This document shows positions 1 to 8,670 of a DNA stretch of 64,000 bases, in pieces. The stretch is from an uncultured Bacteroidales bacterium (GTDB lineage: Bacteria > Bacteroidota > Bacteroidia > Bacteroidales > F082): the NCBI GenBank assembly GCA_946184615.1, contig CAMHFN010000001.1:62001-126000 (forward strand). The letters run 5' to 3'. Position 1 is the first letter of the stretch. Every line of letters starts with the position of its first letter. Made by a program: the position numbers and the translations under genes. The notes below the pieces were generated by a model. That model was not told where the DNA came from and did no database searches. It saw only the letters and a program-made list of their open reading frames with translations.

Positions 1-498
1 AATTTGGGGAAAATAACAGAGCAAGAGCGTGATTCGGACACAGCATTGTGGAAGATCTTGTTAGCAAAGAGAATTGAAGCTGAAGGTGTTGAGCAAGCAT
101 ACAATGCCGTGATGGAAGGCTTGAAGGATAATGATCGTATTCAGATATATCAGTTTAAGAAATGGGCTGATTATGAAAACAACATGATCTTGCCACTTTT
201 AAAAGTATGTCAAAGGAAGCTGTTTGAATATCTTGGATTTGGCTTAACATCCCCATATCTAGCCATTATGAGAAGAAAAAAATTGGCTGCCACAAATGGT
301 ACAAGACAATACAATAGCATGACCACCTATTTCTTACAACAAACTCTATTGGCGGAAATAGACGATGACGTATATGACACATTCCAAAATAGTGAAATCA
401 ATGAATTGTTGATGCTTCAGAAAAAAGGAGATTTAAGTGCACTGGTTTCGCTTCTTAGAGAAAAGATCAAATTGCAAACTATCAAAACCATTGAATGA
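1..498 (+). CDS. C-terminal part of an unidentified protein upstream of drmA (5' truncated)
   Basis: The reading frame is open from the first base, so the window probably cuts into a longer gene; about 165 C-terminal residues are visible. A TTG at base 4 could be a start but has nothing special in favour of it. The visible part is mainly helical and charged, with no signal peptide, membrane segment or catalytic motif that I recognise. Its TGA stop (496-498) lies one base before the ATG of the DrmA-like helicase, so the two are almost certainly co-transcribed and probably functionally linked. It could be another subunit of the defence module, but nothing in the visible residues identifies it as DrmC (phospholipase D), DrmD (SNF2) or a methyltransferase. 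Confidence 0.6.
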   Translation, partial: NLGKITEQERDSDTALWKILLAKRIEAEGVEQAYNAVMEGLKDNDRIQIYQFKKWADYENNMILPLLKVCQRKLFEYLGFGLTSPYLAIMRRKKLAATNGTRQYNSMTTYFLQQTLLAEIDDDVYDTFQNSEINELLMLQKKGDLSALVSLLREKIKLQTIKTIE

Positions 499-499
499 T

Positions 500-3400
500 A
501 TGAAAAACTTAATACAAGAAAAAAGGGATTCATTGGAAGTGTTCATTCGTGAACAGATGGTTGGCCCCAATGGGTGCAGAGGGAGGTTTTCCCTTGAAAT
601 GGAAGGAAGCAAAACCTTTGATGGCGAAATAATAAACACCACACCTGGTTCGATTTATAGTACAGCGGTGCTCTTTCCTCGCAAAGCAGTTGGATTGTTT
701 GATGACATAGAAGCACCTGTTAATCCTGATGCCGAGGAGGATGAAGATATTTCAACAAATGGCGAGGAAGAAGACGAGCAACTGAGGTCGGATACCAATG
801 AGCTAAATGGTGCTCTTGGGAATGATGTTGATGACGAGGACGTGTATTCATTGAGTCGTAGATTTCCTAATACTATTGGCATATCTTGTTGTCTCATTCC
901 TGAAGCAGACATCACCAAAGATGTAAAAATTTCGGTTTCCGGAAGATATTACACAAAGATTGTCAGAGATGACAAGCAAAGAGTACAGGTAATAATAAAA
1001 GAAGATTTGAAGGAGTTTGAGCAATTCTTTGCAGAGCATCCTATATTACATCAATACTTTGTTTATAGTTCAGGCAAGCTTAAAATCAAGGCAATTCCAG
1101 CCAATGATGTCTCGAAGATAAGAGAAATGCTCCGCTCAATCAATATGGATTGTGCATCCCATGTTGCAATGATTGATGGAGCAGCTGATCCAATATTTCT
1201 TACAATACCTGAAAGCTACAGATTCTTGCTTTCGTATCGCGAAGTATTATTTAATAAATGGCTCAATCGCATTCATTTTGAAGAGGATGGCCAAGGCAAT
1301 GAAATAGCATCGTATCTTGATGAAGAAGAGAAAAAACAGATAGAGAACCAACTTAAGAAAGTCGAAATATATGAGACCATTATGTCATATTTTGACAGCC
1401 TTACTGAACTCTATGACTATAAAGGATTCGGTTTTTGGCAGTCTCATGATTTTAATACAACAATTGATTTAGCTGGACTCGAAAAGGATAACGGCTTTTC
1501 AGCGAAAAAGATATATAAGCCTTCAGACCATGAAAGCTTAAATCATTTCTTTTCTGTACAGGTAGCAGACAAAGTTAATCTGGCATTATCTGCCTGGCTT
1601 CAGATTACAAGAAATAGTAAAGACAAGACTGACAAGAACCTGTACTTAAAAGTTCTTGTTGTTAACGACTCTACCCCTTTCCGAGAAACCAACAAAAACC
1701 ATTTTTCTATCGTTAATGAGGAAGTAAACAAGCTTTGCTTTTTTGGCATAAGAATTGATCTGGAAAGCGATGCTTTGAACTCGTATCATGCAGACAACAC
1801 ATACAATGATGTCAATAAAGACGAGGATAAATTAAACTTTCTATATCGAAGTATTTATGACTACGGCGTTGGACATCTTTGCTCTGTCGATTGGGAGAAG
1901 AATTCAGAAGACAAAGTTGATCACATTTGGTCGGAGTTTCTTCCTTCTTTTGAGACACCAGACATCGAGCCGGTACCAAGGAAGAAACATGCAGATTATT
2001 TAGAAGAAGGCGACAAATGTATACCCCAACCCTATTTGACCGACGACAAGTGTCTTCAATTTAAATATCTGTCGACTTTTTCGGACGCTTCAGATGCAGA
2101 TATTATTTCCGGACTCAATGAATTTATCAATTTATATGAAGATTGGATATCAGAGAACAGGTCGCGGATAACAGAAACGAAGGACAAGATGTTTGCTTCG
2201 GAAAATCTTTCCAAATGCGAAAACGATATGCAACGCATGAGAGCGAATGTCGAGAACATTCTGACGGGCAATAAAGAGAACATGCATTGTTTCCGCTTGA
2301 TGAATTCCGCCATGTTTATGCAACTATGGCACAACAAGAAGGATAATCAGAGAATTGTAGTTACAGAAGACCCATATTTGGACGAGGATTTTTATAAAGA
2401 TGCAAACGACAATATTTTCCCTTCCACGCCACATGCGGCTTGGCGTCCTTTCCAATTAGCATTCATTTTACTAAACTTGGATGGTATCATACAACACCCT
2501 GATGATACTGGGTGGACAAAACGAAATGATTTAGTTGATTTGGTCTGGTTCCCTACTGGTGGTGGTAAGACGGAAGCTTATCTTGGAATTATTGCTCTTT
2601 GTATTATCTATCGCAGAAGGAAGTTTAAAGAGCAGGGTTCGGGTGTGGCTGCAATTATGAGATATACACTGCGCCTACTGACAACACAGCAATTCCAAAG
2701 GGCTTTACGTCTGATTTTGGCATTGGAGCAGATTCGAAGATGGGGGAAACATCAGCAAGAATTCAATCTCGGCAAAGAAGCAATTTCTATTGGATTGTAT
2801 GTTGGTGCTAATTCTTTACCCAATAATGAAAAAGACTTGGACGAGGAGTCAATTAAGTGGAATAATAGAGACGATGGGGAAAACAAGACCAAGATTCCAT
2901 TGGACAGATGTCCTTGGTGCGGTTCAAAGCTGAAGTATTCATCTAGTAAGAAAAAATACTTCTGTTCGAACGAAAACGATTCTTGTACCTTTTCCGATGA
3001 GTTACCAGTCTGCTTATGTGATGAGCACATTTACAAAAACCCGCCAACTTTGTTGTTTGGCACAGTTGATAAATTTGCATCGATAGCTCATCGTGTTTCT
3101 ACCAAATCTACTGAAGAAAACAAAGATTCGCGCCGCATTTTTGGGCAGGGCATTGACTGTCTTCCTCCAGATCTCATTATTCAAGATGAATTGCATCTGC
3201 TTCTAGGACCGTTAGGCTCGGCGGTTAGCTTGTTTGAATGTGCTATCGACCAGTTATGTTCGCGGGAGGATGGCACAAGACCAAAGATTATTTCTTCTAC
3301 AGCAACTACACGTAATACCGAATTGCAGATTCGGGCATTATATGATAGAGGTCTTAACATATTCCCGCACAATGGTTGCGACTATGATGATTCTTTCTTT

Positions 3401-4600
3401 GCCTTCTATAAACGAGAAAAGAAAAATGGTCATGTGGAATATGTGTCAAAACGTAAGTATATTGGCATCATGCCTACAGGAAGAACACAGATGACTACAC
3501 AAATGCGTTTGGCTGCAATCCTGTTGGTTCACAGGGCCATCTTTGAGGCTGAGCACTCAAAGGATTCGGGTTTTGAGTTTGTGGCAAATAACTATTACTC
3601 TATCATCTCATATTTCAACAGTCTGAAAGAAGTTGGCAAGACGGATGCCATGTTCTATACAGAATATTCAAAGTATGTGCGCCGATTGTTCAAACGAGTT
3701 ATGCACTATGGAAATCTTTTGGAGTGTTTCTATTCCATGAACGAATTGAAAGAGGCTGAACTCTCTGGACGATTGACAGGCGCAGAGGTAAACGAAAAGT
3801 TTGCTGAGGTTGGACAAGATTGGAGCATAGAGAAACGTCTGCCGCATAAAGAGAAAGGATCATGGGTTAAGGGGTCCACTCCTCCAGATTATATCTTGGC
3901 AACCAATATGATTTCAGTAGGCTTGGATGTGGGGCGTTTCAACACCATCATCATGAATTCTATGCCAAGAAATATTGCCGAGTATATTCAGGCAAGCTCT
4001 CGAGTAGCAAGAGAACAGAAAGGATTAGTGTTGACTTTGCATAATCCATATCGTTCAAGGGACGTATCGCATTATGAGAAATTCAGGGAGTTTCACGAAA
4101 AGCTATATTTTTATGTGGAACCTATTTCCATAACGCCGTTCTCGATGAAATCTATCGAGAAATACCTTGCGTTGTATCTTGCTGCCATAGTTCGCCACTC
4201 TTTCAACAAGCTTGCTGACCGAAAAAGTGCAGGCAGAATCAATGAAGGAGATTTGAGCAGACAGATAAAAGAGATGGTTGTTGAGTACTTCGACAAGAGG
4301 TATGAGAGGATGCAGAGACCAGGTATTAGCCTATTGGAGAGAGGACTACTCACGTCGGAATTAAAGGACAACATTATCAAGTTTGTTGATGAAGCTTTGC
4401 GGCAGTGGGAAGAAAAGGCAAATGAAACTGAAGGACTGGTGTATTACAACACACAGTACCAGAACACCTCGGCGTTATTTAGCGTTCCGGCAGACTATGA
4501 TGATTCAAAAGGAGAAAACCTGTGGACGGTCCCACAGTCCCTCCGTATTGTTGAACCCGAAGCAGTGCTTCATGTAAAAGTGGGAAACGATGGAAATTAA
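500..4600 (+). CDS. drmA: DrmA-like superfamily 2 helicase of a DISARM-type defence module
   Basis: A 1366-residue helicase-like protein starting at the ATG one base after the preceding stop. Visible helicase motifs are a Walker A (PTGGGKT, residues 685-691), a Walker B of the form DELH (896-899), an SSTAT motif III shortly after, and a motif VI QASSRVAR (1164-1171). A cysteine cluster (CPWC at 804-807 plus further cysteines to about 840) between the Walker motifs looks like a zinc-binding insert. The roughly 680-residue N-terminal region is acidic and has no motif I can name. The size, DELH box, zinc insert and partner with a DUF1998 protein match DrmA, the helicase of DISARM, which restricts invading phage DNA together with DrmB. 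The gene overlaps drmB by 11 bases. Other SF2/DUF1998 pairs, such as a split Druantia DruE, are the main alternative. Confidence 0.8.
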   Translation: MKNLIQEKRDSLEVFIREQMVGPNGCRGRFSLEMEGSKTFDGEIINTTPGSIYSTAVLFPRKAVGLFDDIEAPVNPDAEEDEDISTNGEEEDEQLRSDTNELNGALGNDVDDEDVYSLSRRFPNTIGISCCLIPEADITKDVKISVSGRYYTKIVRDDKQRVQVIIKEDLKEFEQFFAEHPILHQYFVYSSGKLKIKAIPANDVSKIREMLRSINMDCASHVAMIDGAADPIFLTIPESYRFLLSYREVLFNKWLNRIHFEEDGQGNEIASYLDEEEKKQIENQLKKVEIYETIMSYFDSLTELYDYKGFGFWQSHDFNTTIDLAGLEKDNGFSAKKIYKPSDHESLNHFFSVQVADKVNLALSAWLQITRNSKDKTDKNLYLKVLVVNDSTPFRETNKNHFSIVNEEVNKLCFFGIRIDLESDALNSYHADNTYNDVNKDEDKLNFLYRSIYDYGVGHLCSVDWEKNSEDKVDHIWSEFLPSFETPDIEPVPRKKHADYLEEGDKCIPQPYLTDDKCLQFKYLSTFSDASDADIISGLNEFINLYEDWISENRSRITETKDKMFASENLSKCENDMQRMRANVENILTGNKENMHCFRLMNSAMFMQLWHNKKDNQRIVVTEDPYLDEDFYKDANDNIFPSTPHAAWRPFQLAFILLNLDGIIQHPDDTGWTKRNDLVDLVWFPTGGGKTEAYLGIIALCIIYRRRKFKEQGSGVAAIMRYTLRLLTTQQFQRALRLILALEQIRRWGKHQQEFNLGKEAISIGLYVGANSLPNNEKDLDEESIKWNNRDDGENKTKIPLDRCPWCGSKLKYSSSKKKYFCSNENDSCTFSDELPVCLCDEHIYKNPPTLLFGTVDKFASIAHRVSTKSTEENKDSRRIFGQGIDCLPPDLIIQDELHLLLGPLGSAVSLFECAIDQLCSREDGTRPKIISSTATTRNTELQIRALYDRGLNIFPHNGCDYDDSFFAFYKREKKNGHVEYVSKRKYIGIMPTGRTQMTTQMRLAAILLVHRAIFEAEHSKDSGFEFVANNYYSIISYFNSLKEVGKTDAMFYTEYSKYVRRLFKRVMHYGNLLECFYSMNELKEAELSGRLTGAEVNEKFAEVGQDWSIEKRLPHKEKGSWVKGSTPPDYILATNMISVGLDVGRFNTIIMNSMPRNIAEYIQASSRVAREQKGLVLTLHNPYRSRDVSHYEKFREFHEKLYFYVEPISITPFSMKSIEKYLALYLAAIVRHSFNKLADRKSAGRINEGDLSRQIKEMVVEYFDKRYERMQRPGISLLERGLLTSELKDNIIKFVDEALRQWEEKANETEGLVYYNTQYQNTSALFSVPADYDDSKGENLWTVPQSLRIVEPEAVLHVKVGNDGN

Positions 4601-6767
4601 GACAGCAAAACAATTCAATCAAGGCATCGGAAAGTACAAGGTGCTTTCATCAAATGCAGGCGTGGGTTCCATAGTAGCAACAAAATGGGGCGGGTTTGTG
4701 ATGCCTCTAACGTCTTCAAAATGGGGCAGCGTGTTTGCTGTCAATGATTATCTGAGAAGAAATAGCACAGAGTTGCTTAATGCAGCAAAAATAATGGACG
4801 AAACAGGGGTTGAGATTGTTGACGACAACAGATTCGTGAGCTTTCTTAAAACAACTGAAGGGATGACATCTCTTCGCTGTCTGGTAGCCATCCCGCACAT
4901 ATCGCTTAATGCTTACAATGAATGCAATGTGGAAGAACATCCCGTGAATAAAAGGTATAGAGAGCTGCATCCAAGTAGCAAAGGAATATCTGAAGATATA
5001 TTTACTGTACCAGCTATCGTTTTTCCTCGTTGGTTCTTTTCGCGAACGAAAAAGGACTTTAAGTCGGTGGAAGAATGGCAGCGGATATGGCAAAAGAACA
5101 ATTGTAACGGGGGTGATTTGAGATACTTTGCGCCGCCAAGAGATCCATATAAAACAACTGGAAGAAAGCAGTTTGGTGATCGTTTTCCGGAAGGAAAGGA
5201 TAAGATTCATGAGTTGCTTGAACAGGTGTCGATGGTGCTGATTTGTCCTAATGGTCACATATCCGATATTCCATGGCAACAATACTTCTCTGCAAAACTT
5301 GAATTGGGCAAAAGAGTGTCAGAAAAGGGCTTTGACCTCTTCCACTATGAAGGGCAGCCATGTCCAGACAGTAAGACTGGTGAACATGAATTGCAATGGC
5401 TTGAAAACCGTAGCCATGCAGAAAGCTTTGGAACCCTTAAATGCAAGCACTGCGGCCAATCTGTTAGTTTGGAAGGTATTATGAATTTGCAACCTCTATG
5501 CCCAGGTGATAAGCCTTGGGAGGGAGTTGGCAAGCAAGACTATGCTGCTTGTATGCAAAAGACTGAGCATACACCAATGAAGTGGACTTTGGTGACGAGT
5601 AACAGCGTCTATTATGCTGAGAGTTTCAGCAGTCTTTATATCCCAGATGATTATAGAAAAGGAGTAAACGTCTTGGACGAAAAGCTGCAGAGGGTGCTAT
5701 CACTAATGATTGAAAAGTGGTTTGATAAGTATGCTAAGAAACATCCTGGCGCAACACGCAGGGAGTATTCGGAACGTTGCTTTATTGAGGATGCTAATAG
5801 TTTTGTCGAATACGTTATTTCAAAAGCTGACGATAGCGCTTACGAGCTAACATCTGAAGAAGCACAGAAGGTAATAAATGCTTTTCTCGCAGAAGGGTTA
5901 GAGGAGATAGACGGTGATGTGCGAGAACAGTACAGGTATGAAGAATTTGAAGTGTTTCAAAAAAACAGCAAATCTTTAGGAACGAACGACAAGTTAATCT
6001 TCAACGATATTGAATTGCCGAAGTCCCTACAACCTTATTTCCATAAAATACAACAGGTGACCACACTGGGTATGAGCAGCACTCAAATTAACTTCTCCAG
6101 AGTTTCTATTCCACAGCCGGAATTGAAAGATGATGGAACGATAGAGTATCCGAACAAGATGAAGATTTTCAGTGAAGCACCAGAAGACGTGTTGGCTATG
6201 CCTGCAATACAGAGTTTTGGAGAAGGATTGTTTTTCAGCTTCAATGAAAATACAATGAAAGCATGGGAAAACAAGTACGACGAGTTGTTCACAAAACGAT
6301 ATGCAGGGATGGATTCACATGATGATTCTTTCAACAGCATTTATCAAGAAATGAAACATGGTGGTGTGGCAAAGTTTTTAGCTCTTCATACATTCTCCCA
6401 TGTGCTGATGAAGGAGTTGGAGTTTTCTTGTGGCTACCCTACTGCTAGTTTGAGTGAACGTCTATATTTCTCAGATAGGATGTGTGGTGTTTTGATATAT
6501 ACGACAGACGGCGCGGAGGGAAGCATGGGGGGATTAGTTTGGCAGGGGCAACCCTCTTTGATAGAAGACATCCTTCGTAAAGCAATGCAAAGGGCTTTGA
6601 ACTGTGCATCAGACCCAATATGTTGGGAAAATGAAGATCAATTAAACTATGCAGCTTGTTTTTCCTGTGCCATGGTTTCTGAGACATCATGCGAGAAACG
6701 AAATGTTGGTTTGGACCGAAAGATTTTAGTTGATGCTAATTATGGTTATTTTAAAGATTTGATCTAA
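4590..6767 (+). CDS. drmB: DrmB-like DUF1998 protein, partner of the helicase
   Basis: A 725-residue protein with an ATG inside the last codons of drmA (11-base overlap), indicating translational coupling. The C-terminal part has the DUF1998 signature: an HTFSHVL helix, an aromatic and acidic stretch ending in TDGAEGSMGGL, and a terminal cysteine set (C672, C678, C690, C693, C701) that probably binds metal. A further CxxC pair (CKHCGQS) lies in the middle of the protein. In DISARM, DrmB pairs with DrmA and the two act on incoming DNA. No drmC (phospholipase D) follows: the next 668 bases are non-coding and the next gene is chromosomal and on the other strand. Any further subunits must lie upstream of the window or be absent. 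Confidence 0.8.
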   Translation: MEIKTAKQFNQGIGKYKVLSSNAGVGSIVATKWGGFVMPLTSSKWGSVFAVNDYLRRNSTELLNAAKIMDETGVEIVDDNRFVSFLKTTEGMTSLRCLVAIPHISLNAYNECNVEEHPVNKRYRELHPSSKGISEDIFTVPAIVFPRWFFSRTKKDFKSVEEWQRIWQKNNCNGGDLRYFAPPRDPYKTTGRKQFGDRFPEGKDKIHELLEQVSMVLICPNGHISDIPWQQYFSAKLELGKRVSEKGFDLFHYEGQPCPDSKTGEHELQWLENRSHAESFGTLKCKHCGQSVSLEGIMNLQPLCPGDKPWEGVGKQDYAACMQKTEHTPMKWTLVTSNSVYYAESFSSLYIPDDYRKGVNVLDEKLQRVLSLMIEKWFDKYAKKHPGATRREYSERCFIEDANSFVEYVISKADDSAYELTSEEAQKVINAFLAEGLEEIDGDVREQYRYEEFEVFQKNSKSLGTNDKLIFNDIELPKSLQPYFHKIQQVTTLGMSSTQINFSRVSIPQPELKDDGTIEYPNKMKIFSEAPEDVLAMPAIQSFGEGLFFSFNENTMKAWENKYDELFTKRYAGMDSHDDSFNSIYQEMKHGGVAKFLALHTFSHVLMKELEFSCGYPTASLSERLYFSDRMCGVLIYTTDGAEGSMGGLVWQGQPSLIEDILRKAMQRALNCASDPICWENEDQLNYAACFSCAMVSETSCEKRNVGLDRKILVDANYGYFKDLI

Positions 6768-7435
6768 CGTGTTAATAATATAGTTCCAATTTGGTTGCTA
6801 TGCTTAATTCCAATGTAAGCCAATAAAAATAGGCGACTGACTTTCACAAGGGAGCCGCCTAGTTGGTCGAGATAAATGAACCATTAGTTCCACGAAGATA
6901 GCAGTATTCTCGGAACCATGGTAGCAGGTGGAGAAAAAATTGTTTCTGGCAGGCTTTTCGCCTCCCCTGTCGCATCATCAACCCATAACCCTATAACTTT
7001 ACAGCCTTCAAAAAGAAAGCTCGCCAGAGGTCGCGAATCAACTTAGGGGCCATAAACTAGGCCAACATTATGTTTCTTCCAAGTGATAACATAGTAAATT
7101 TAGGGTCGAAAAACGCCGAAAAAAGGGCTTTTACCGCAGGGAAGATCATTGCGGCGTCAAATCATCGGGAACCCGTGTAAATAGACGGAATTCCGTGAAA
7201 ATTGATGAAAAAAATAAGTTAACCTGGCCTAAAAATGGAATACGTTTATTTCCAATGCTTTACAAAGAAATTTCTCTAGTACTGTTCTTCCTGAAAAAAC
7301 GTACAAAACTATGTTCAAATTTAGGTTAACTTATGTTTCCATTTAAGTTTATATTTTTACTTATTTGAACACAAAAAAGGCCGTTAGTTAACCTAACGAC
7401 CTCTTTAAGTTATTGATAATCAGTTGATTATCAGA
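6768..7435. other. Non-coding stretch between the defence module and chromosomal genes
   Basis: No convincing ORF in either strand. It holds an imperfect hairpin (6829-6837 with 6853-6861) followed on the minus strand by a T-rich run, a palindrome ACGGAATTCCGT near 7184, three sites containing GTTAACCT or its complement (near 7218, 7323 and 7387) of which the first two form a perfect 12-base inverted repeat (7214-7225 and 7323-7334), a CAAAACTA (7304-7311) that would be a minus-strand -7 element, and the terminator listed separately. This could be a mobile-element edge or a minus-strand RNA; neither is proven. Confidence 0.5.
7373..7401 (-). terminator. Rho-independent terminator after the DUF2795 gene
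   Basis: Stem 7379-7387 with 7393-7401 (one C/A mismatch) and a five-base loop. Read on the minus strand it is followed by six T (7373-7378). It sits about 35 bases past the stop of the minus-strand DUF2795 gene. A second perfect palindrome, GATAATCA-GT-TGATTATC (7415-7432), lies between the stop and this hairpin. Confidence 0.75.
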
Positions 7436-7657
7436 TTAATATTCATCTTCGTGGAAGAAGAAATCATCCTTGGTAGGATAATCCGGCCACAAATCTTCTA
7501 TGCGCTCGTAAACGTCGCCTTCGTCTTCGATCTCCTGAAGGTTCTCAATCACTTCCTGCGGGGCCCCGGTACGCAAGGCCCAATCCAAGAGCTCATCGCG
7601 GGTGGCAGGCCACGGTGCGTCTTCCAATTTCGATGCTAATTCCAGTGTCCAATACAT
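7436..7657 (-). CDS. DUF2795-like small acidic protein
   Basis: A 73-residue acidic protein beginning MYWTLELASKLED and ending in a run of D, E and F residues. I recognise the conserved pattern of the DUF2795 family common in Bacteroidota (a W-P-A-T-x-x-E-L turn followed by a GAPxEVIENLQEIED helix). No catalytic residues are evident and the molecular role is unknown. The start at 7657 is chosen over an in-frame ATG at 7687 because the -7 promoter element lies at 7685-7692, so the longer form could not be transcribed from it. Monocistronic, with its own terminator. Confidence 0.75.
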   Translation of the reverse strand: MYWTLELASKLEDAPWPATRDELLDWALRTGAPQEVIENLQEIEDEGDVYERIEDLWPDYPTKDDFFFHEDEY

Positions 7658-7684
7658 AGTCTTTCGGTTTTGAATTTGAGGGTG

Positions 7685-7692
7685 CAAAAATA
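7685..7692 (-). promoter_or_regulatory. Bacteroidota -7 element for the DUF2795 gene
   Basis: TATTTTTG on the minus strand, 27 bases before the chosen ATG. It matches TAnnTTTG exactly. Confidence 0.6.
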
Positions 7693-7742
7693 CACCTTAT
7701 CAGTAAACTAACAAGGTTTTTTTAAAAAAATTTTAAATAATT

Positions 7743-8303
7743 TTATTTTGCTGAATCCCAACAAGTTTCATGCCGATGTTCTAAATAATCGAAATATCGG
7801 GCCAAAACGAAGAAATAATCCGAAAGACGATTCAAATACTTCAAATCAATGGCATCCACTTCCTCGTGAGATGCCAAACGCCATCCCTGTCGCTCCGCCC
7901 GACGGCACACGGTGCGGCATACATGACAATGCGAGGCCTTCAAGTTGCCACCTGGAATCACAAAAGCCCTCAACTCGGGCAACTCGGCGTTCATTTGGTC
8001 GATTTGTTGTTCCAAAAACGCCACATCGGCATCTTCCAGCAGGGGAATCATCTTGCTCGCCTCTGAACTTTTGTCCAGAGCGAAATGCGACTCTAAAGTG
8101 AACAACTTCTGCTGAATGACAGCCAACACCGCACAGATATCCTCTCCTACCCCTTCTTGATCACTCAACACGCCAATAAACGCACTCAGCTCATCCACCG
8201 TGCCGTATGCCTCCACACGGTCGTCATATTTCGGGACCCGCTTACCCCCAATCAAGGAAGTCGTACCCTTGTCCCCTGTCTTGGTATAAGTAATATTCTT
8301 CAT
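7743..8303 (-). CDS. PduO-type cob(I)yrinic acid a,c-diamide adenosyltransferase
   Basis: A 186-residue PduO-family ATP:corrinoid adenosyltransferase, which transfers adenosyl from ATP to cob(I)alamin to make coenzyme B12 in the cytoplasm. The N-terminus has the ATP-binding pattern TKTGDKGTTSLIGG (residues 6-19), followed by VEAYGTVDELSAFIG. The C-terminal half has the arginine-rich helix CRTVCRRAERQ and the ending LNRLSDYFFVLARY, all typical of the family; the length is normal. The gene lies 19 bases after the small methyltransferase-like gene and is the last member of the purL-nadE-mrp run. I saw no cobalamin riboswitch ahead of it, consistent with transcription from the upstream operon. 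Confidence 0.9.
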   Translation of the reverse strand: MKNITYTKTGDKGTTSLIGGKRVPKYDDRVEAYGTVDELSAFIGVLSDQEGVGEDICAVLAVIQQKLFTLESHFALDKSSEASKMIPLLEDADVAFLEQQIDQMNAELPELRAFVIPGGNLKASHCHVCRTVCRRAERQGWRLASHEEVDAIDLKYLNRLSDYFFVLARYFDYLEHRHETCWDSAK

Positions 8304-8322
8304 CTCTTCTTACTTCTGTCTT

Positions 8323-8670
8323 CTATCTTCTTAAAATAAAGTCTTGCTTTTCCATCCCTTCCCGGAAAAAAAACAAGCCTTTGTGATACAAATCAATCGT
8401 CAATGTAACGTCAGAACACGCACAAATCGTATTCCAATACGTCTCTTTCTTTTTACTTCCATGAATATCTTCCACCTCATACATCACCGAACCCTCTTTC
8501 TTGAATGGCATCCCTTCCGTTACCACCTCCACACGCTCGATGCCCAAAGTCTTCAACACCCCTTCATCTCCTCCCTTTATCACCTGAGTATAAAGCTGAT
8601 ACACAAAAGGAGAATGAATATGAAAGGCTCCCTTACGCTTCAGCAAATATCGCAAATAACTCCCCAACAT
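8323..8670 (-). CDS. Methyltransferase-like protein lacking the SAM-binding core
   Basis: A 115-residue protein. Its first about 30 residues (LRYLLKRKGAFHIHSPFVYQLYT) resemble the N-terminus of a Bacteroidota class I SAM-dependent methyltransferase family that I recall as about 250 residues long, and its last about 55 residues (VEDIHGSKKKETYW, VTLTIDLYHKGLFFF, ending KQDFILRR) resemble that family's C-terminus. The glycine-rich Rossmann core expected between them is absent, replaced by about 30 unrelated residues. The ATG overlaps the stop of the upstream gene by one base (TGATG), and the frame is intact, so it is probably translated. It may be an internally deleted relic or a small protein with a new role; methyl transfer is not expected. 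A GTG at 8673 is a possible alternative start. Confidence 0.65.
   Translation of the reverse strand: MLGSYLRYLLKRKGAFHIHSPFVYQLYTQVIKGGDEGVLKTLGIERVEVVTEGMPFKKEGSVMYEVEDIHGSKKKETYWNTICACSDVTLTIDLYHKGLFFFREGMEKQDFILRR

Noticed and set aside
4716-5282. 188-residue minus-strand ORF within drmB
   Set aside because: Antisense to a conserved gene, no promoter or homology visible.
7424-7639. 71-residue plus-strand ORF
   Set aside because: Antisense to the DUF2795 gene, which has a promoter, terminator and recognised family.
8304-8322. Cobalamin riboswitch before the adenosyltransferase
   Set aside because: Only 19 bases separate it from the previous gene; no room for a riboswitch.
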